Shown here one piece after another: positions 25,916-36,633 of a stretch of 64,000 bases of DNA. The notes beneath the pieces were generated by a model, which saw only the letters and a list, made by a program, of their open reading frames with translations, was not told the origin of the DNA and did not search any database. The stretch comes from Nymphaea colorata (taxonomy: Eukaryota > Streptophyta > Magnoliopsida > Nymphaeales > Nymphaeaceae): positions 19,774,848-19,838,847 of the forward strand of contig NC_045141.1 in the NCBI RefSeq assembly GCF_008831285.2. Reading direction: 5' to 3'. The position numbers were made by a program, and so were the translations under genes. How positions within the stretch are numbered: the stretch's first letter is position 1; the number at the start of each line of letters is the position of its first letter.

Positions 25916-28000
25916 GGAATTATGGATTTGGAAGTTGGTCTTCTTCTGGCCTCTGCCTTGAGTTCTCCCTTGGCTTGGAAAATTGGACCTTTGTCAACCT
26001 TTATCTCCTAATTATGTTGAAAATGGCATTCAAAAGGGACAATTTCCATAGGTTGACTCACCATGGTTTCATTTTTTCAGTCTTCAAAGTTTCAAACTTA
26101 CTTTTCGCCTACCATCGATTCGGTTTCAAGAAGAGCTCCTTCCATATCACAAGGACACGTCATTTTCACCTTGTGCCTCTCGTGGACACGACTAGACAAG
26201 CATCCCGGCTGCGCACAACATGCATTGGTATTATTTTAATACTATTTAATTGGTTTTCAAAACTTTGAAATTTAGAAGAATTTTTTAATCATTTGTTTTT
26301 TTAATCAAAATTTTAATTACCAAATTTAAAGTAAAAAAAAAACATGTACTCGTGTCCCAACTAAGAAAAGGATTTGTATTTGCGAGTAGGCCAGTGTCCT
26401 ACTTAATCTTGTTAGTGTGTTATGATAGGGTTCTTCTGTGACCCTAACAAATGTAATTGTAAATGTGATAGTTTGGAATCTTAAATCCAAGACTTCATAA
26501 AAAGGTATGTTTTGAAAGTTCCTCAATTTAAACAAACTCAGGATCTCAATAGCATAGCATGAATTTTAAATTCATGCTAGATGTTAAAAACCATGAATTT
26601 AAGGTCAGATTTTGAGGAAGAGAATGTTTGATTGTAAATCCATGGATCTAAGATCCTAGAATCTCATATCATTGTAGATCTCAAAAGAAACACAACCTAA
26701 AACGATCAGGACACCACTTAATTGCGGCATGCGATGTTTTGTCTTGGAGAGCGAAGCTAAGAGGTACGTTTGGACATGCAACTGCCAAACTAATTAACTG
26801 TTGGACCCCTAACCTTTTGTTGCTTCTTAACCATTATTTGTACCTAATAACTAGAAAAAGTAAAGAAACGACATAAAATCAACTCCTTCGGATCAAGACC
26901 ACTCAAACCTTCAACTTTCGAGACCTAATCGGACCCACTAGCCGCTACTCCTTCTCGATATTTTTCAATATTTCAATATGTTTAGGTACTTATAGTTAAG
27001 TACGTTATAGAATTTATTCAATGCATTCAACGAAATGCGGTCAAATGTTTCAGATCTCCGGTCGCGTCCTTTCCACTGATTGTGCGGCAAATCCTCACGA
27101 GTCGAGTAATGAAGTCAACTCTTCTCCATTACCAGAGCTCAACTTTGAACTTGGGCACCATCCTTTCCTTTTCTTTTTCTCTCTGCTTTCCTTTTTACAG
27201 CGCCATTGATCCAGTTTTAAACTCCAAAGAAACGTAACCCACGGGCAGCCACAAATGCAAAGAGGAGCTCGTGGCGTAGCAGCAGCAACCGGCGGCGAAA
27301 ACGGGAGTAGAATCTCCAGCAGAAACATGATAGTTAAATTTCTAACGCCAGATTTTTAAACTTGCAAGCAACAAACACCCTGCTCAAGGAAGAAATTAAA
27401 AATGATAATGTAAAACGGAGAAATATCTGAAACTGCTAGGAACAAGTTAACCACGGTGTCTGAGAACCACATACATGAATCTTGCTTAGAAAGTGAGCAT
27501 CCCCATGTTGACGTCCTTCTTTGGTGATCATTTGACCGCCATTGTTGAAAACGAGTTTTAGTCAGTTATCCTTTGTGCTTCTTGTGTCGAAGAAGAGTGG
27601 TTTCGGTTTGGTGAAACCCCAAATGAATACTTTCTGAGTTAACTCTCCAAGGTCAATCTGATCTAACTTATCTGGTCGAGCTCCACTTCACCGCAGCCCG
27701 TTTTTCAACTGCACTTTTTGGCCTAATATCGTTCTGATCATGCTCCACCTGCTCAGAATTCTATGGGTCAGATCATGAGATTTGGCGCCACGCAGCCGTC
27801 CATTGGAAGAGGCCTAAAACTTAAGAGCTCCATTCAATCTATCTTGTGTTTGACGCTAGCCATACCATTTAAACCCATTCAATGAATTTGCCATTTGATT
27901 ACTGGTTCTCCTCTCGCCGGAAAGTTCGTTAACTTGCTTTATTTTTTTGTGTTCTTTCCCCTTGGTCCACCAACATTCTCCCCATCCTCGATCTGCTCCC
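25550..28000. other. Intergenic DNA upstream of the polygalacturonase
   Basis: It contains a compound (CT)n(AT)n microsatellite at 25855-25915 and otherwise AT-rich DNA. The small frames seen here have no recognisable domain. Confidence 0.35.
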
Positions 28001-28020
28001 GATCCACCTCTTCAAGACTC

Positions 28021-28030
28021 TATATATAAG
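28021..28030 (+). promoter_or_regulatory. TATA box of the polygalacturonase
   Basis: TATATATAAG lies 112 bases before the start codon, followed by a C/T-rich leader. This spacing fits a transcript start near 28050-28060. Confidence 0.6.
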
Positions 28031-28141
28031 TGTTCACGGCCTTTCTGTTTCTTGTGACTTCTCGCCTTCTCCGTCTCGAGCGCACTGCAGCTGTGCCCTG
28101 GCAAAGCATTTAGAGCTGCAGATCTCCTCTCTTATTTCCCC

Positions 28142-30629
28142 ATGGCGAACTCTATCGCTGCCTTTCTTACCACCCTCTGCGGGCTCTTTGCCCTTGTCTT
28201 TCTCCGGCCTGCCAGTGCCGCCTACGTCATTACTAGTTATGGTGCTAAGCCCGATGGCGTGAGCGACAGCAGCGGTGCTTTCCTCAAGGCCTGGAATGCG
28301 GCGTGTAACTCCGCCGGACCTTCAACTGTTTATGTGCCGGTTGGAAGGTTCCTCTTGCTGCCGGTGGAGTTCTCTGGCCCTTGTAGGAGCCGTAGTATCA
28401 CCGTGAGGATCGATGGCACCCTGGTGGCGTCGGGGGATTACTGGCGGCACAGTGTGGCTGGGCACTGGCTACTGTTTGATAGTGTTGAAGGTGTAACGAT
28501 TGAAGGAGGGACTCTGGATGGCCGGGGATCTGCCTTGTGGGCCTGCAAGGCTGCTGCCGGAAACTGCCCTGATGGAGCTACGGTGACTTTCTCTCTCTTT
28601 CTCTTTTTTGCATTCTGCTCATGGTCGCGTGACTTTGTTTGTTCTTCTCCATGCAGTCTCTCTACTTTAACAATGCAAAGGACGTTGCAGTAAAAGGCCT
28701 CGCGTCCATCAACAGCGAGCTCTTCCATATTGTGTTCCTTGGCTGCGTGGGAGTGAACGTAGAGAGAGTGGCTATCTCGGCCGCCGGCGACAGCCCCAAT
28801 ACGGACGGCATACATGTGGAACGATCGTCCAGGGTTTCCATTACAAACACGAGAATACAAACCGGCGACGACTGCATATCGATCGGTCCGGGTGCACAAA
28901 ACCTATGGATCGAGCAGGTCTCATGTGGCCCAGGACATGGCATAAGGTATCCCCAATTTCATAAAACCTCTTAAACCATGCATCACATTCGTGCATGAAT
29001 TTTTTTTATGTGGTGGTATGATTAATGACTAAAATACCTTTAGCTTAATTATTTGTAAAGATAAAACTGAAAATAAAAAAAATAAAAAGAATCATAGAAA
29101 ATATTTCTTTTTAATAAATTATCAAAATGTCCTTTCATTTTTTATGCACACTGTGTGTCCGACACATGTAACTTTCTCTCCTATAATCCAAGATTCTAAC
29201 ATGGTCCTTCACTAGCTGAAATTATGAAAACACCGTTAAGAAAGAGTTGCAAGAAAGGCCTCCACATAAGGATAAAATAGGAACATGAGTTTGTTTTCCT
29301 ATTTTACCCTCCGTGGAGGGACATAGTATGTTCGGTCCTCAAGCCAATATATCCTTTTATATCCCGAACCATACCCTCCTCTCTGTTCGGCCCTCAAGAC
29401 ATGCACAGCCCCCGAACATGTTCGAAGATGAGCATACAAATTGGAGTACATGCAACGAAAGTTTGATCTACTTAGCCTTAAGTGGTTGGACTTAAAAAGA
29501 CGAGTACACGATCTAAAAAAGGTCAAAAGTTTGATAGATGAAACAAATTTTCTTCATAAGTTGGTCGGAATCATGGCATCACTTAATTATCAGAGATCTG
29601 CCTAACTCACCTTCCCTAAGACTTGTCTTGTCTACCGTTCTCTCCTCGTATATTTTGTATGCGTATATTTTGTATATCATGATGCATTCGTAGGTCTTGC
29701 TTTTCATTGTCATACATGAAAACCTCTACCCACACAAGTCAAAATCGATTATAATTAGAGATTATTTGGCAATATTGTACAATTAATTTGTCTCAAAATT
29801 AGAACAGATTCATAAAACAATATACAAACCTGATTTAATTTTTAGACCTGCTTTAATTTTTAGAGCAGATTCAGTGGACATGTCCTTGCCAAACAGCCTC
29901 TTCCACAACTGAAAAAGAGCTTTCAAGTTGTACAAAATGTAATCAGGCAGTCCTCAAACCATGTAACGAAAATATAAGTTTGCCTTTCCTGAAATTTTTT
30001 GGGGTGATTAAATTATTTTCTTCCACAATTGCAGCATTGGAAGTCTGGGCAAGGACGCTACAGAGGACGGGGTTCAGAATATCACGGTGAAAAATACTGT
30101 ATTCAGAGGGAGTCAGAATGGCCTGAGAATCAAAACATGGGCGAGGAAGAGCACCGGCTTCGTTCGAGGCGTCGTCTTTCAGACTGCCACCATGCAGAAT
30201 GTGATAAACCCCATTATAATCGACCAGAACTACTGCCCCCACTACAAGAACTGCCCAAATCAGGTATTAATGATCTGGCTTTCTGCTTCTTCCAGGAAAT
30301 AGAAGCGGCAGCCGTGGAACTGCCAGTAATGAACGTTGTTCCTGTATATTAATGGTCGTGCCTGGCCAATAGGTTTAATCTTCTTCTGAATCTTCGTTTC
30401 CTTGATGTAGCACTCTGGCGTGAGGATATCGGGAGTGACATACAGCAACATCAAGGGCAGTTCGGCGACGCCGGTCGCCGTCAAGTTCGCCTGCAGTCCG
30501 GCTGCACCATGCAAGGCGATCAGGTTGGCGGATGTTAAGTTGATGTACCAGCAACAACCGACAAAATCATCTTGCCAGAACGTCGTGGGGACTGCTAGCG
30601 GTCTGGTGGTTCCACCAAGCTGCTTTTGA
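28142..30629 (+). CDS. Polygalacturonase (GH28, exo-type), four exons
   Basis: Exons 28142-28582, 28657-28946, 30035-30263 and 30411-30629 give 392 aa. Seen: a signal peptide (about 1-26, ending in ASA), YVITSYGAKPDGVSDSSGAF at the mature N-terminus, and a beta-helix body with the four GH28 signatures: SPNTDG (D197), GDDC (D218, D219), CGPGHGIS (H241) and RIKTW (R275, K277). All catalytic residues are present. Family knowledge: these secreted enzymes hydrolyse homogalacturonan in the pectic cell wall, often in pollen or separating tissue. Length and the CPDGATSLYFNN join fit the clade of exopolygalacturonase-like genes. Intron 2 (28947-30034) holds a MITE-like insertion. The 3' end and flank recur at about 36020-36215 as part of a duplicated block. 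Confidence 0.95.
29755..29905. repeat. MITE-like element in polygalacturonase intron 2
   Basis: The stretch is bounded by ATTATTTGGCAA and the inverse-type TTGCCAAACAGCC, with AT-rich contents. Similar GGTTGTTTGGTAA ... CAAACGGCC ends bound a segment at about 58117-58292. These look like short non-autonomous elements of one loose group. Confidence 0.35.
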
Positions 30630-31388
30630 GTAGAGATATTAGCTTGAGGGGCTGGCTTAACTCAGTGGGTACTGTTTAAGTTAAAGATTGGTCCTGTATC
30701 ATATTAGAGCCCGGTAGGCATGGATACAGCCCTGGGCTCACCCGCTGGGTTAGTTCTCCCTGGTTTTATAGCTCTAGACAACTACATACCACATATACAC
30801 ACATACATTTGTAACCAAACTTTAGGGAATATAAATATATGAAATTTATTATTACATAGTGTGTATGTGAGAGGGAGTCTCTGCTTCCTTTTTCAAGTTG
30901 GTAAAATTTATCTTTCTTCAAATCCAATTTGTGAATAACTCGTATTAATGACAACGTGCTCGTCTTAATGACAACATATAATTAAAGCAATCTACTAATT
31001 GTTTTTGTTTTGAAGATCGTCTTGGTGAAGAATGAATTTCTCGGTCAGGACTCACCGTTATGCACGACGTCTTAAAAAAGTTTTTAAAATTGAATAGCAA
31101 AATGAGATTTTATGTTCGTAAAGAAAAAATTCTACGACGATGTGTAATAAGTTGCCGGCGGACGACAAGTAAGTCGTCTGGGTAGGAGGGGGCAGAAGGA
31201 AACGTGGGCAGTGGATTTGGCGCTAGCGCTTCTTCTTTCCGGCCCTCCCTCGTTCCAAAAGGAAAGAGAAAAGAACAGAGGACCACGGACCACCGACTCG
31301 CTCCGACGGTGGAGGCCTTCTTGCCTCCATTTTCCGAGCACCGCCACTACCCTTTTCCGGCTGGACCGTCTTTCTCTCTCACACACAC
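30630..31388 (+). repeat. Duplicated block, copy 1: polygalacturonase 3' flank to DOHH promoter
   Basis: This stretch has counterparts at about 36068-36633 in the same order: TTTGTAACCAAACTT, GGAATATAAATAT, GACAAGTAAGTCGTCT, GAGGACCAC, CACCGACTCGCTCCGACGGT and CTTTTCCGGCT. It therefore carries a copy of the DOHH promoter and leader. No independent gene is seen. Confidence 0.75.
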
Positions 31389-31690
31389 ATGGTAATGGAA
31401 TTGGAGGCCTCTGGAAGTGGATCCCATGCGGCACCCGAGACAGGGGTTCCTCGGCGAGAAGCTGATCGATCAGGGCCAGCCGATCTCGGAGGGGTAGAGA
31501 GCCAGCCGATCCGGGACGCCTTCATTCCATCCACCTGCCTGGATCTTTTTCTGTCCCCCTTCTGTTTTTGTACGTTGGTTTCTTCTTATCTGCTTCTTTC
31601 GTTCGTTTGTTTGTCAATCTGCTTCTGTGGAGGCTTCTGCGATCTTCTCACAATTACGGCTCATTTGAGTTTGTTGAAGGGCACTTTCCA
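31389..31690 (+). pseudogene. DOHH exon-1 pseudogene with part of intron 1
   Basis: ATGGTAATGGAATTGGAGGC begins a copy of DOHH exon 1: GCCTCTGGAAGTGG and GCGGCACCCGAGAC match 36634 onward. The frame is lost after the Glu-Thr codons by a small deletion, and the block coding for [13 protein letters not shown] is missing. Similarity then continues into the start of DOHH intron 1 and stops at the edge of the large inverted repeat at 31692. None of exons 2-7 is present nearby, so this is a truncated gene copy. Confidence 0.8.
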
Positions 31691-31691
31691 T

Positions 31692-32831
31692 TGGCGAACA
31701 AAACACGGATTGGTGAATTAAAAGCTAGTTCAACAAGGTGAACAAGCGAGGGAGATCAGTAGACCTTTCGAAAGAAAAAGTGGACGTCAAGGATAATGCA
31801 GATCAGCAAAGAGCAAAAACTAGAAGAAAGAAGAAGAAATAGAACCTGTTAAGAAGGCTTTAAAGAGCTATCAAACAAACACCCCTTTACTAGACCGACA
31901 AGGAGAAACTATACGGTAAGCCAGGAAAACGAAAAATTTTCTTGAAAAAGCAATACAAACTGGGGTGCATGTCAAAGAATTTTATGACAAGTAATCTCAT
32001 ACATGATATCTCATGTCGTCAACGTCTGCCATTTTGGGCAAAATGGTTTCTTGAAGTCATTCCGTTTTGTTGCCATCTATCTGAATGCTAATGGGAGTTC
32101 GTAAAACGTTTGTTAATTTAGACATGAATTCATGAATGGAGGAAAATATGATTCAATTTCCATAGTAGCAGGAAGTGAAACAGTATAAATAGAGAACCAG
32201 TTTTGGGTCGTGCACTCTCAGCCGGAGGATTGATGTCTGTGATTTCCTTCCAATTCATTCGAAAAAAGTAAATTTATTTGGCAATTGTGGTTGAATGAAA
32301 CATGATCCCTTTTTCTGAAATCAGGTTGCAAAAAGCCACCCTTAGGTAGAAATTTGCTCAAAATATGGTACCATATTTTCCTCCATAGACTTCATGTCTA
32401 AATTAACAAACTTTTTACAAACTCCCATTAGCATTCAGGTAGATGGCAACAAAAAGCAATGACTTCAAGAAACCATTTTGCTCAAAGTGGCAGACGTTGA
32501 CGACATGAAATGATCATACAATGTATGAGATGAGTTGTCATAAAATTTTTTGACATGCACCCCAGTTTGTATTGCTTTTTCAAGATAATTTTTTCGTGGC
32601 TTACAGTATAGTTTCTCCTTGTCGGTCTAGTAAAGGGGTGTTTGTTTTGATGGCTTTCAAAGCCTTCTTAACAGGTTTTATTTCTTTTTCTTTCTTCTAG
32701 TTTTTGCTCTTTGCTGATCTGCATTATCCTTGACGTCCACTTTTTCTTTCGAAAGGCCTACTGATCCCTCCCTCTCTCTTGTTCACCATGTTGAACTAGC
32801 TTTTAGTTCACGAATCCGTGTTTGTTCGCCA
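31692..32831. repeat. Large inverted repeat, arms of about 460 bp
   Basis: Arm 1 (31692-32150) and arm 2 (32372-32831) are near-identical reverse complements separated by 221 bp. Shared landmarks include AGTGGACGTCAAGGATAATG, CCCTTTACTAGACCGACAAG, CAATACAAACTGGGGTGCAT, CATGTCGTCAACGTCTGCC and GTTTGTTAATTTAGACATGA. The outer ends read TGGCGAACAAA on both sides. There is no long open frame, and no clear target duplication. It may be a foldback-type transposable element or a post-insertion inverted duplication. If transcribed it would form a long double-stranded hairpin. Confidence 0.85.
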
Positions 32832-33724
32832 TATTGTCAGTTTCACCTGAATGAATGATTGATTGTAGGTTTGAAGTGCTCGGCTACTTCACAAAAGACC
32901 CCTCAAAATTGACGCGACTCCGTTTCTGTGTTCCATGATCTTACGACACATATAGAGAAAGGCTAAACTAGCGATCTATGTAACTATTTGGGTTAGAACC
33001 ACACAGTGAATGGCGCATTAGTAGAATAAACAATATCGTTGAAGAATGCTTTTTGTTTTATGCACGTCTTTCTGATCAGTTATTTTTTATAAATTCATTT
33101 TGTTGGTTGGCAGTTATTTTATGAACAGTTATCATCTCCTACCTTTGTTCTTTCAAAGGTGGAGCAAATTTGAAGGAATGTTTTCACAAAAACCTTCGTT
33201 TTATAAAGCCATTTGTGCAAACTATTGTTGTTCTACATAATTGGAGTCTTGCCTTAAATCTTAACTTGGGCAGATTTTAACTTGTGCCCCCCCCCCTCCC
33301 TCCAACAACAGCTTCGGCTTTAAAAAAGTTAAGAACCAAGATAAGCAACCACTTAAGAATTATTATAAGTTTTTAAAGATCTCTCACAAACTTTAATACA
33401 ATACCAAACTTTTGAAATGTTATACGGATGCCCCTAAGCATGTTTTGTGGTTCTTCTCATTTTCATTGGTTGGGCATGGATGTGGTTAAGTGTACTTAAC
33501 CATGTGTTCTTTTGACTGTTTAAATTCCTTTTTGGTAGTATATTTGAATTTGAAATATGCATTCATTTTAGGGGCACGAATGGGGCTTTTCACTTGCTAT
33601 GAAAATGCATGCATGTGTTATGCATGCATGTGTTATGTTTACTTGCTAGCAATTGAAAAGCCCTGGTTCTTGTTCTCCAAAACACAAACAACTAGAAGGA
33701 ACAGACAAGGTGGACATGAATGGA

Positions 33725-33905
33725 ATCAGAAATTTTTTATGAGGGAGATCGAATTAAAGTTTCTAAATTTTAACTAGGCCGAAATATTATTTTTCAAAAT
33801 TTTTATGCAGAACAAATAAATTTTTTTAAAATTTACATGTAAATTTTTGAAAAAAAAAAAGGTGGGGCTGAGACCCATGCGGGCCTACCTTGGCTCCACC
33901 CCTGA
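33725..33905 (-). repeat. Dispersed repeat family H, copy 3 (inverted)
   Basis: The inverted copy shows ATTAAAGTTTCTAAATTTTA, GGCCGAAATATTATTTTTCA and ATTTACATGTAAATTTTTGA, and ends CCTTGGCTCCACCCCTG, the reverse complement of the CAGGGGCGGAGCC-type end at 11135. Confidence 0.55.
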
Positions 33906-34059
33906 AAGTGGATGATGAATGGGTTGGTGTCCACTTGCTTCCCGTTGATGGTAAGATATCAAGGCGAAAGAACGAAAGAACGCAGACGAAGAGCACCAAC
34001 TCCCCGACTAGGGCGAAAACAAGGGAGGCTGGCAGAGGTTTTGGCCATCCCCCCCTCTT

Positions 34060-34200
34060 AATTTTTTTTTATAATTTAAATGTAAATTTTAAATAATTTT
34101 ATTTATCTTAAATAAACATTTTGAAAAATTATATTTCTACTACTGTTAAATTTTGAAACTATAGTTCCTCTCTCTCATAAAAAAATCTTAGCTCTACCCT
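34060..34200 (+). repeat. Dispersed repeat family H, copy 4
   Basis: A weaker copy with TTTAAATGTAAATTTTAAAT, CATTTTGAAAAATTATATTT, AAATTTTGAAACTATAGTTC and AAAAAATCTTAGCTCTACCC. Confidence 0.45.
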
Positions 34201-35756
34201 GTCCTGACCTTGCTCGTTCTCTCTCTCTCTCTTCCTCTCTCCAAGTAGTCTCATAAGTGCATCGAAAACAAAACGAGAAATCGAACTTTTGATACACAAA
34301 GAGTTGAAGCTTGAAACAGTGCGACGCCTTTCCTTCTTCTCTTAGTGAGAAAACAGATCGCTGGATCTATTTTTTTCATCGAGTGAGGAAAGAAAAAAGA
34401 GTTCACTAAGGACTTGAAAAAAAGAAATGAAAGAGAAAGTAACATATGGAAGGACCACCAGAAAGTTGGAGCAACATGGACTCAAGAAGGAACTCCAAAA
34501 GAGCTTGGGATTCCAAACAAATAAAAAACAGAATGAAAACTCTTTTTCTACTAGACTAAAAAGCTTCTCTAGTAGCACGGACAAACTGAACACCCGATCG
34601 ATATTTGTCTCCCCAAATCAAGCAGAGGAAGCAAACGCCAAAGAAGACTACCATCCACCAGAGAAAGCTACCGGGAAACTTTGGAGTGGCCGGAGCTAAC
34701 CAGCTGGTTCCAGTCCTGCTTCTGGACATAGGAACCAGATCGAGAATCTCTCACTTCTAAGTAGAGGTGGGAAAGAAGGGATAGGCTTTTAATTTTTTTT
34801 TTAGCTGAAATGTTCTCTTTCTTACTGCACTTGGAAATCGCACTCAACCCAATTTCTGTGGATCCACCGTGGCCAATGCACTTACCATCTATGTTGCTAA
34901 AAGGAAGTCACCTATGTGTAAGTTGAAGTATGGTGGGAACGGCACCCCACGACACCGAAAGCAAGTCCTGCATCTTAAAGATAAAAGGTTGAGTGAAAGC
35001 TTTGATCTTCTATCGAGTAGTGTAAAACCCTGATCACACTAACCATTGCCAATACACTTTTCACATATTAAAAACCGAAGTTTGACGGCTTAGTGGTATT
35101 ATGCAATATGGTCACTCCGTCACATTAAATTGATCAAGCATCAAATTTTTATATAGTTCTGATCTTTATTCTATCCACATGCTTCATGATAAGTACACTT
35201 ATCATGAGAAGTACACTTAACCACATCTATGCACATGTACAGCCTACAAAAGTTCCAGTCTGAAAGAAAAATCATCTTTCCGAAGTTCTCATTCTCAATT
35301 TCTTTTTTCAGGTGATTGTTGAATAGAAGACATGTTGACAAGGATATTGCATTGCCACGATGATCTGATGCTGCCCAATTGATCTATTTCGTGAATTGGA
35401 TTTTTTGTAAATTTAAAGACTTTGGGATATCACAGGCTTCTGTACTCTGCATTTTTATGAAACTTTGTTTTTGAGGGTGCAATTTGATTTATTACTCAAA
35501 TGTTGGTGGTTGGAAGTTAGTTGATGACGATGCCTCTGCACTTTGGTTTTAATTAAAAATTGTTTAGAAAAAAAAATGCAAGGTCATCACAACGTCATCA
35601 CCACAGTGGGGAAGCGGCATGGTGGCTTGCTTACACCAGCTTCATAAAATTAGTTTGAAATATATGTTAATGTTTTAATATATTTGATTGTTGTATATAT
35701 AAGTGCCCCAGAGAAATTAAAGGTATTGAATGAGTGCTCCCACCAAAAAAAATTTT

Positions 35757-36068
35757 TGGATCGCTAGTGATTATGGTGCTAAGCGCAAGCGACAACAGCA
35801 GAGCTTGCCTCAAGGCCTGGATTAATGTAGCATCTAACTCGGTCAGACCTTCAACTCTGTACTCTGGTAAGTTACTCTTGCAGGGATTTGAGTTCTCTGG
35901 CCCTTGTACAAACTGCTATTGAGTTTTATGGAGTTCTCTGGCCCTTGTACAAACTGAGTTTTATGGCATTAGCGGAGTCAGAAATTTTTTCAAGTTGATG
36001 TACCACATTTGCGCGGTTTGGTGGGGCGACTTCTAGCGGTTTGGTGGTTCCACCAAGCTGCTTTTGAG
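35757..36068 (+). pseudogene. Polygalacturonase pseudogene (exon 1 joined to exon 4)
   Basis: The first part matches exon 1 of the intact gene: TTATGGTGCTAAG, CTCAAGGCCTGGA, CCTTCAACT, GAGTTCTCTGGCCCTTGTA. A stop codon and frameshifts break it. The sequence then jumps to the end of exon 4 (AAGTTGATGTACCA, then AGCGGTTTGGTGGTTCCACC and AAGCTGCTTTTGAG). Exons 2-3 and both their introns are gone. A piece of about 37 bp around AGTTCTCTGGCCCTTGTACA is tandemly doubled. The junction contains AGCGGAGTCAGAAATTTTTT, which resembles a family H end, so an element may have taken part in the deletion. This is the upstream partner of the DOHH gene in the duplicated block. Confidence 0.85.
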
Positions 36069-36633
36069 TCAGGTTATGGCCTCGGTTAACTTTCTCCGGG
36101 TTCATAACTCGATCTACACAACTATTACATGATATATACACATGTATTTGTAACCAAACTTCAGTGAATATAAATATGACATTTAGTCTTACATGCATGT
36201 ATATGAGAGGGGGAAATAATATCATTTACTCGTTCAAGTATGTCAAGTTTACTTCCTTCAAATTAAAACTGTAAAAGAATAACTAAAGTATCGGTTGACC
36301 ACTTGACCAAGTTTTTTTAATTAAGCTGAAACTAAATGAATGTCATATTGAAGAAAATTTTGTTTTCGCGACGGTGTGTTTCCAGCCGACAAGTAAGTCG
36401 TCTAGAAAATGGTAGAAGTGGGCGGAAGCGAGCGTACGTGGCTGTTTGTAGCAGTTGACGTTAGCGGTGGTTTTCGCGCTGGCGCCTTCCCACTCCCTTC
36501 CCTTCAAAAGCAAGGAGGAATGGACAGAGGACCACCGACTCGCTCCGACGGTGGAGACCTTCTTGCCTTCGTTTGCTGAGCACCGAGATTACGCTTTTCC
36601 GGCTAGACCATCGCCCCGCTCTCTCTTGTGGCA
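36069..36633 (+). promoter_or_regulatory. Promoter and leader of DOHH copy 2 (duplicated block, copy 2)
   Basis: This is the counterpart of 30630-31388. It probably holds the core promoter and 5' leader of the DOHH gene that starts at 36634. The CACCGACTCGCTCCGACGGT segment is shared by both copies. Confidence 0.5.

Larger units (their letters stand above)
32832..35756. other. Intergenic DNA between the DOHH fragment and the polygalacturonase relic
   Basis: Apart from two family H repeats and a short tandem ATGCATGCATGTGTT at about 33605-33638, I see nothing coding. The 90-aa plus-strand frame at 34427-34699 is lysine- and serine-rich with no recognisable domain. Confidence 0.35.

Noticed and set aside
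28438-28899. 153-aa minus-strand frame
   Set aside because: Antisense of polygalacturonase exons 1-2 and the intron between them, with no motif.
34427-34699. 90-aa lysine/serine-rich frame as a gene
   Set aside because: No motif, no splice context, and it lies in repeat-rich intergenic DNA.
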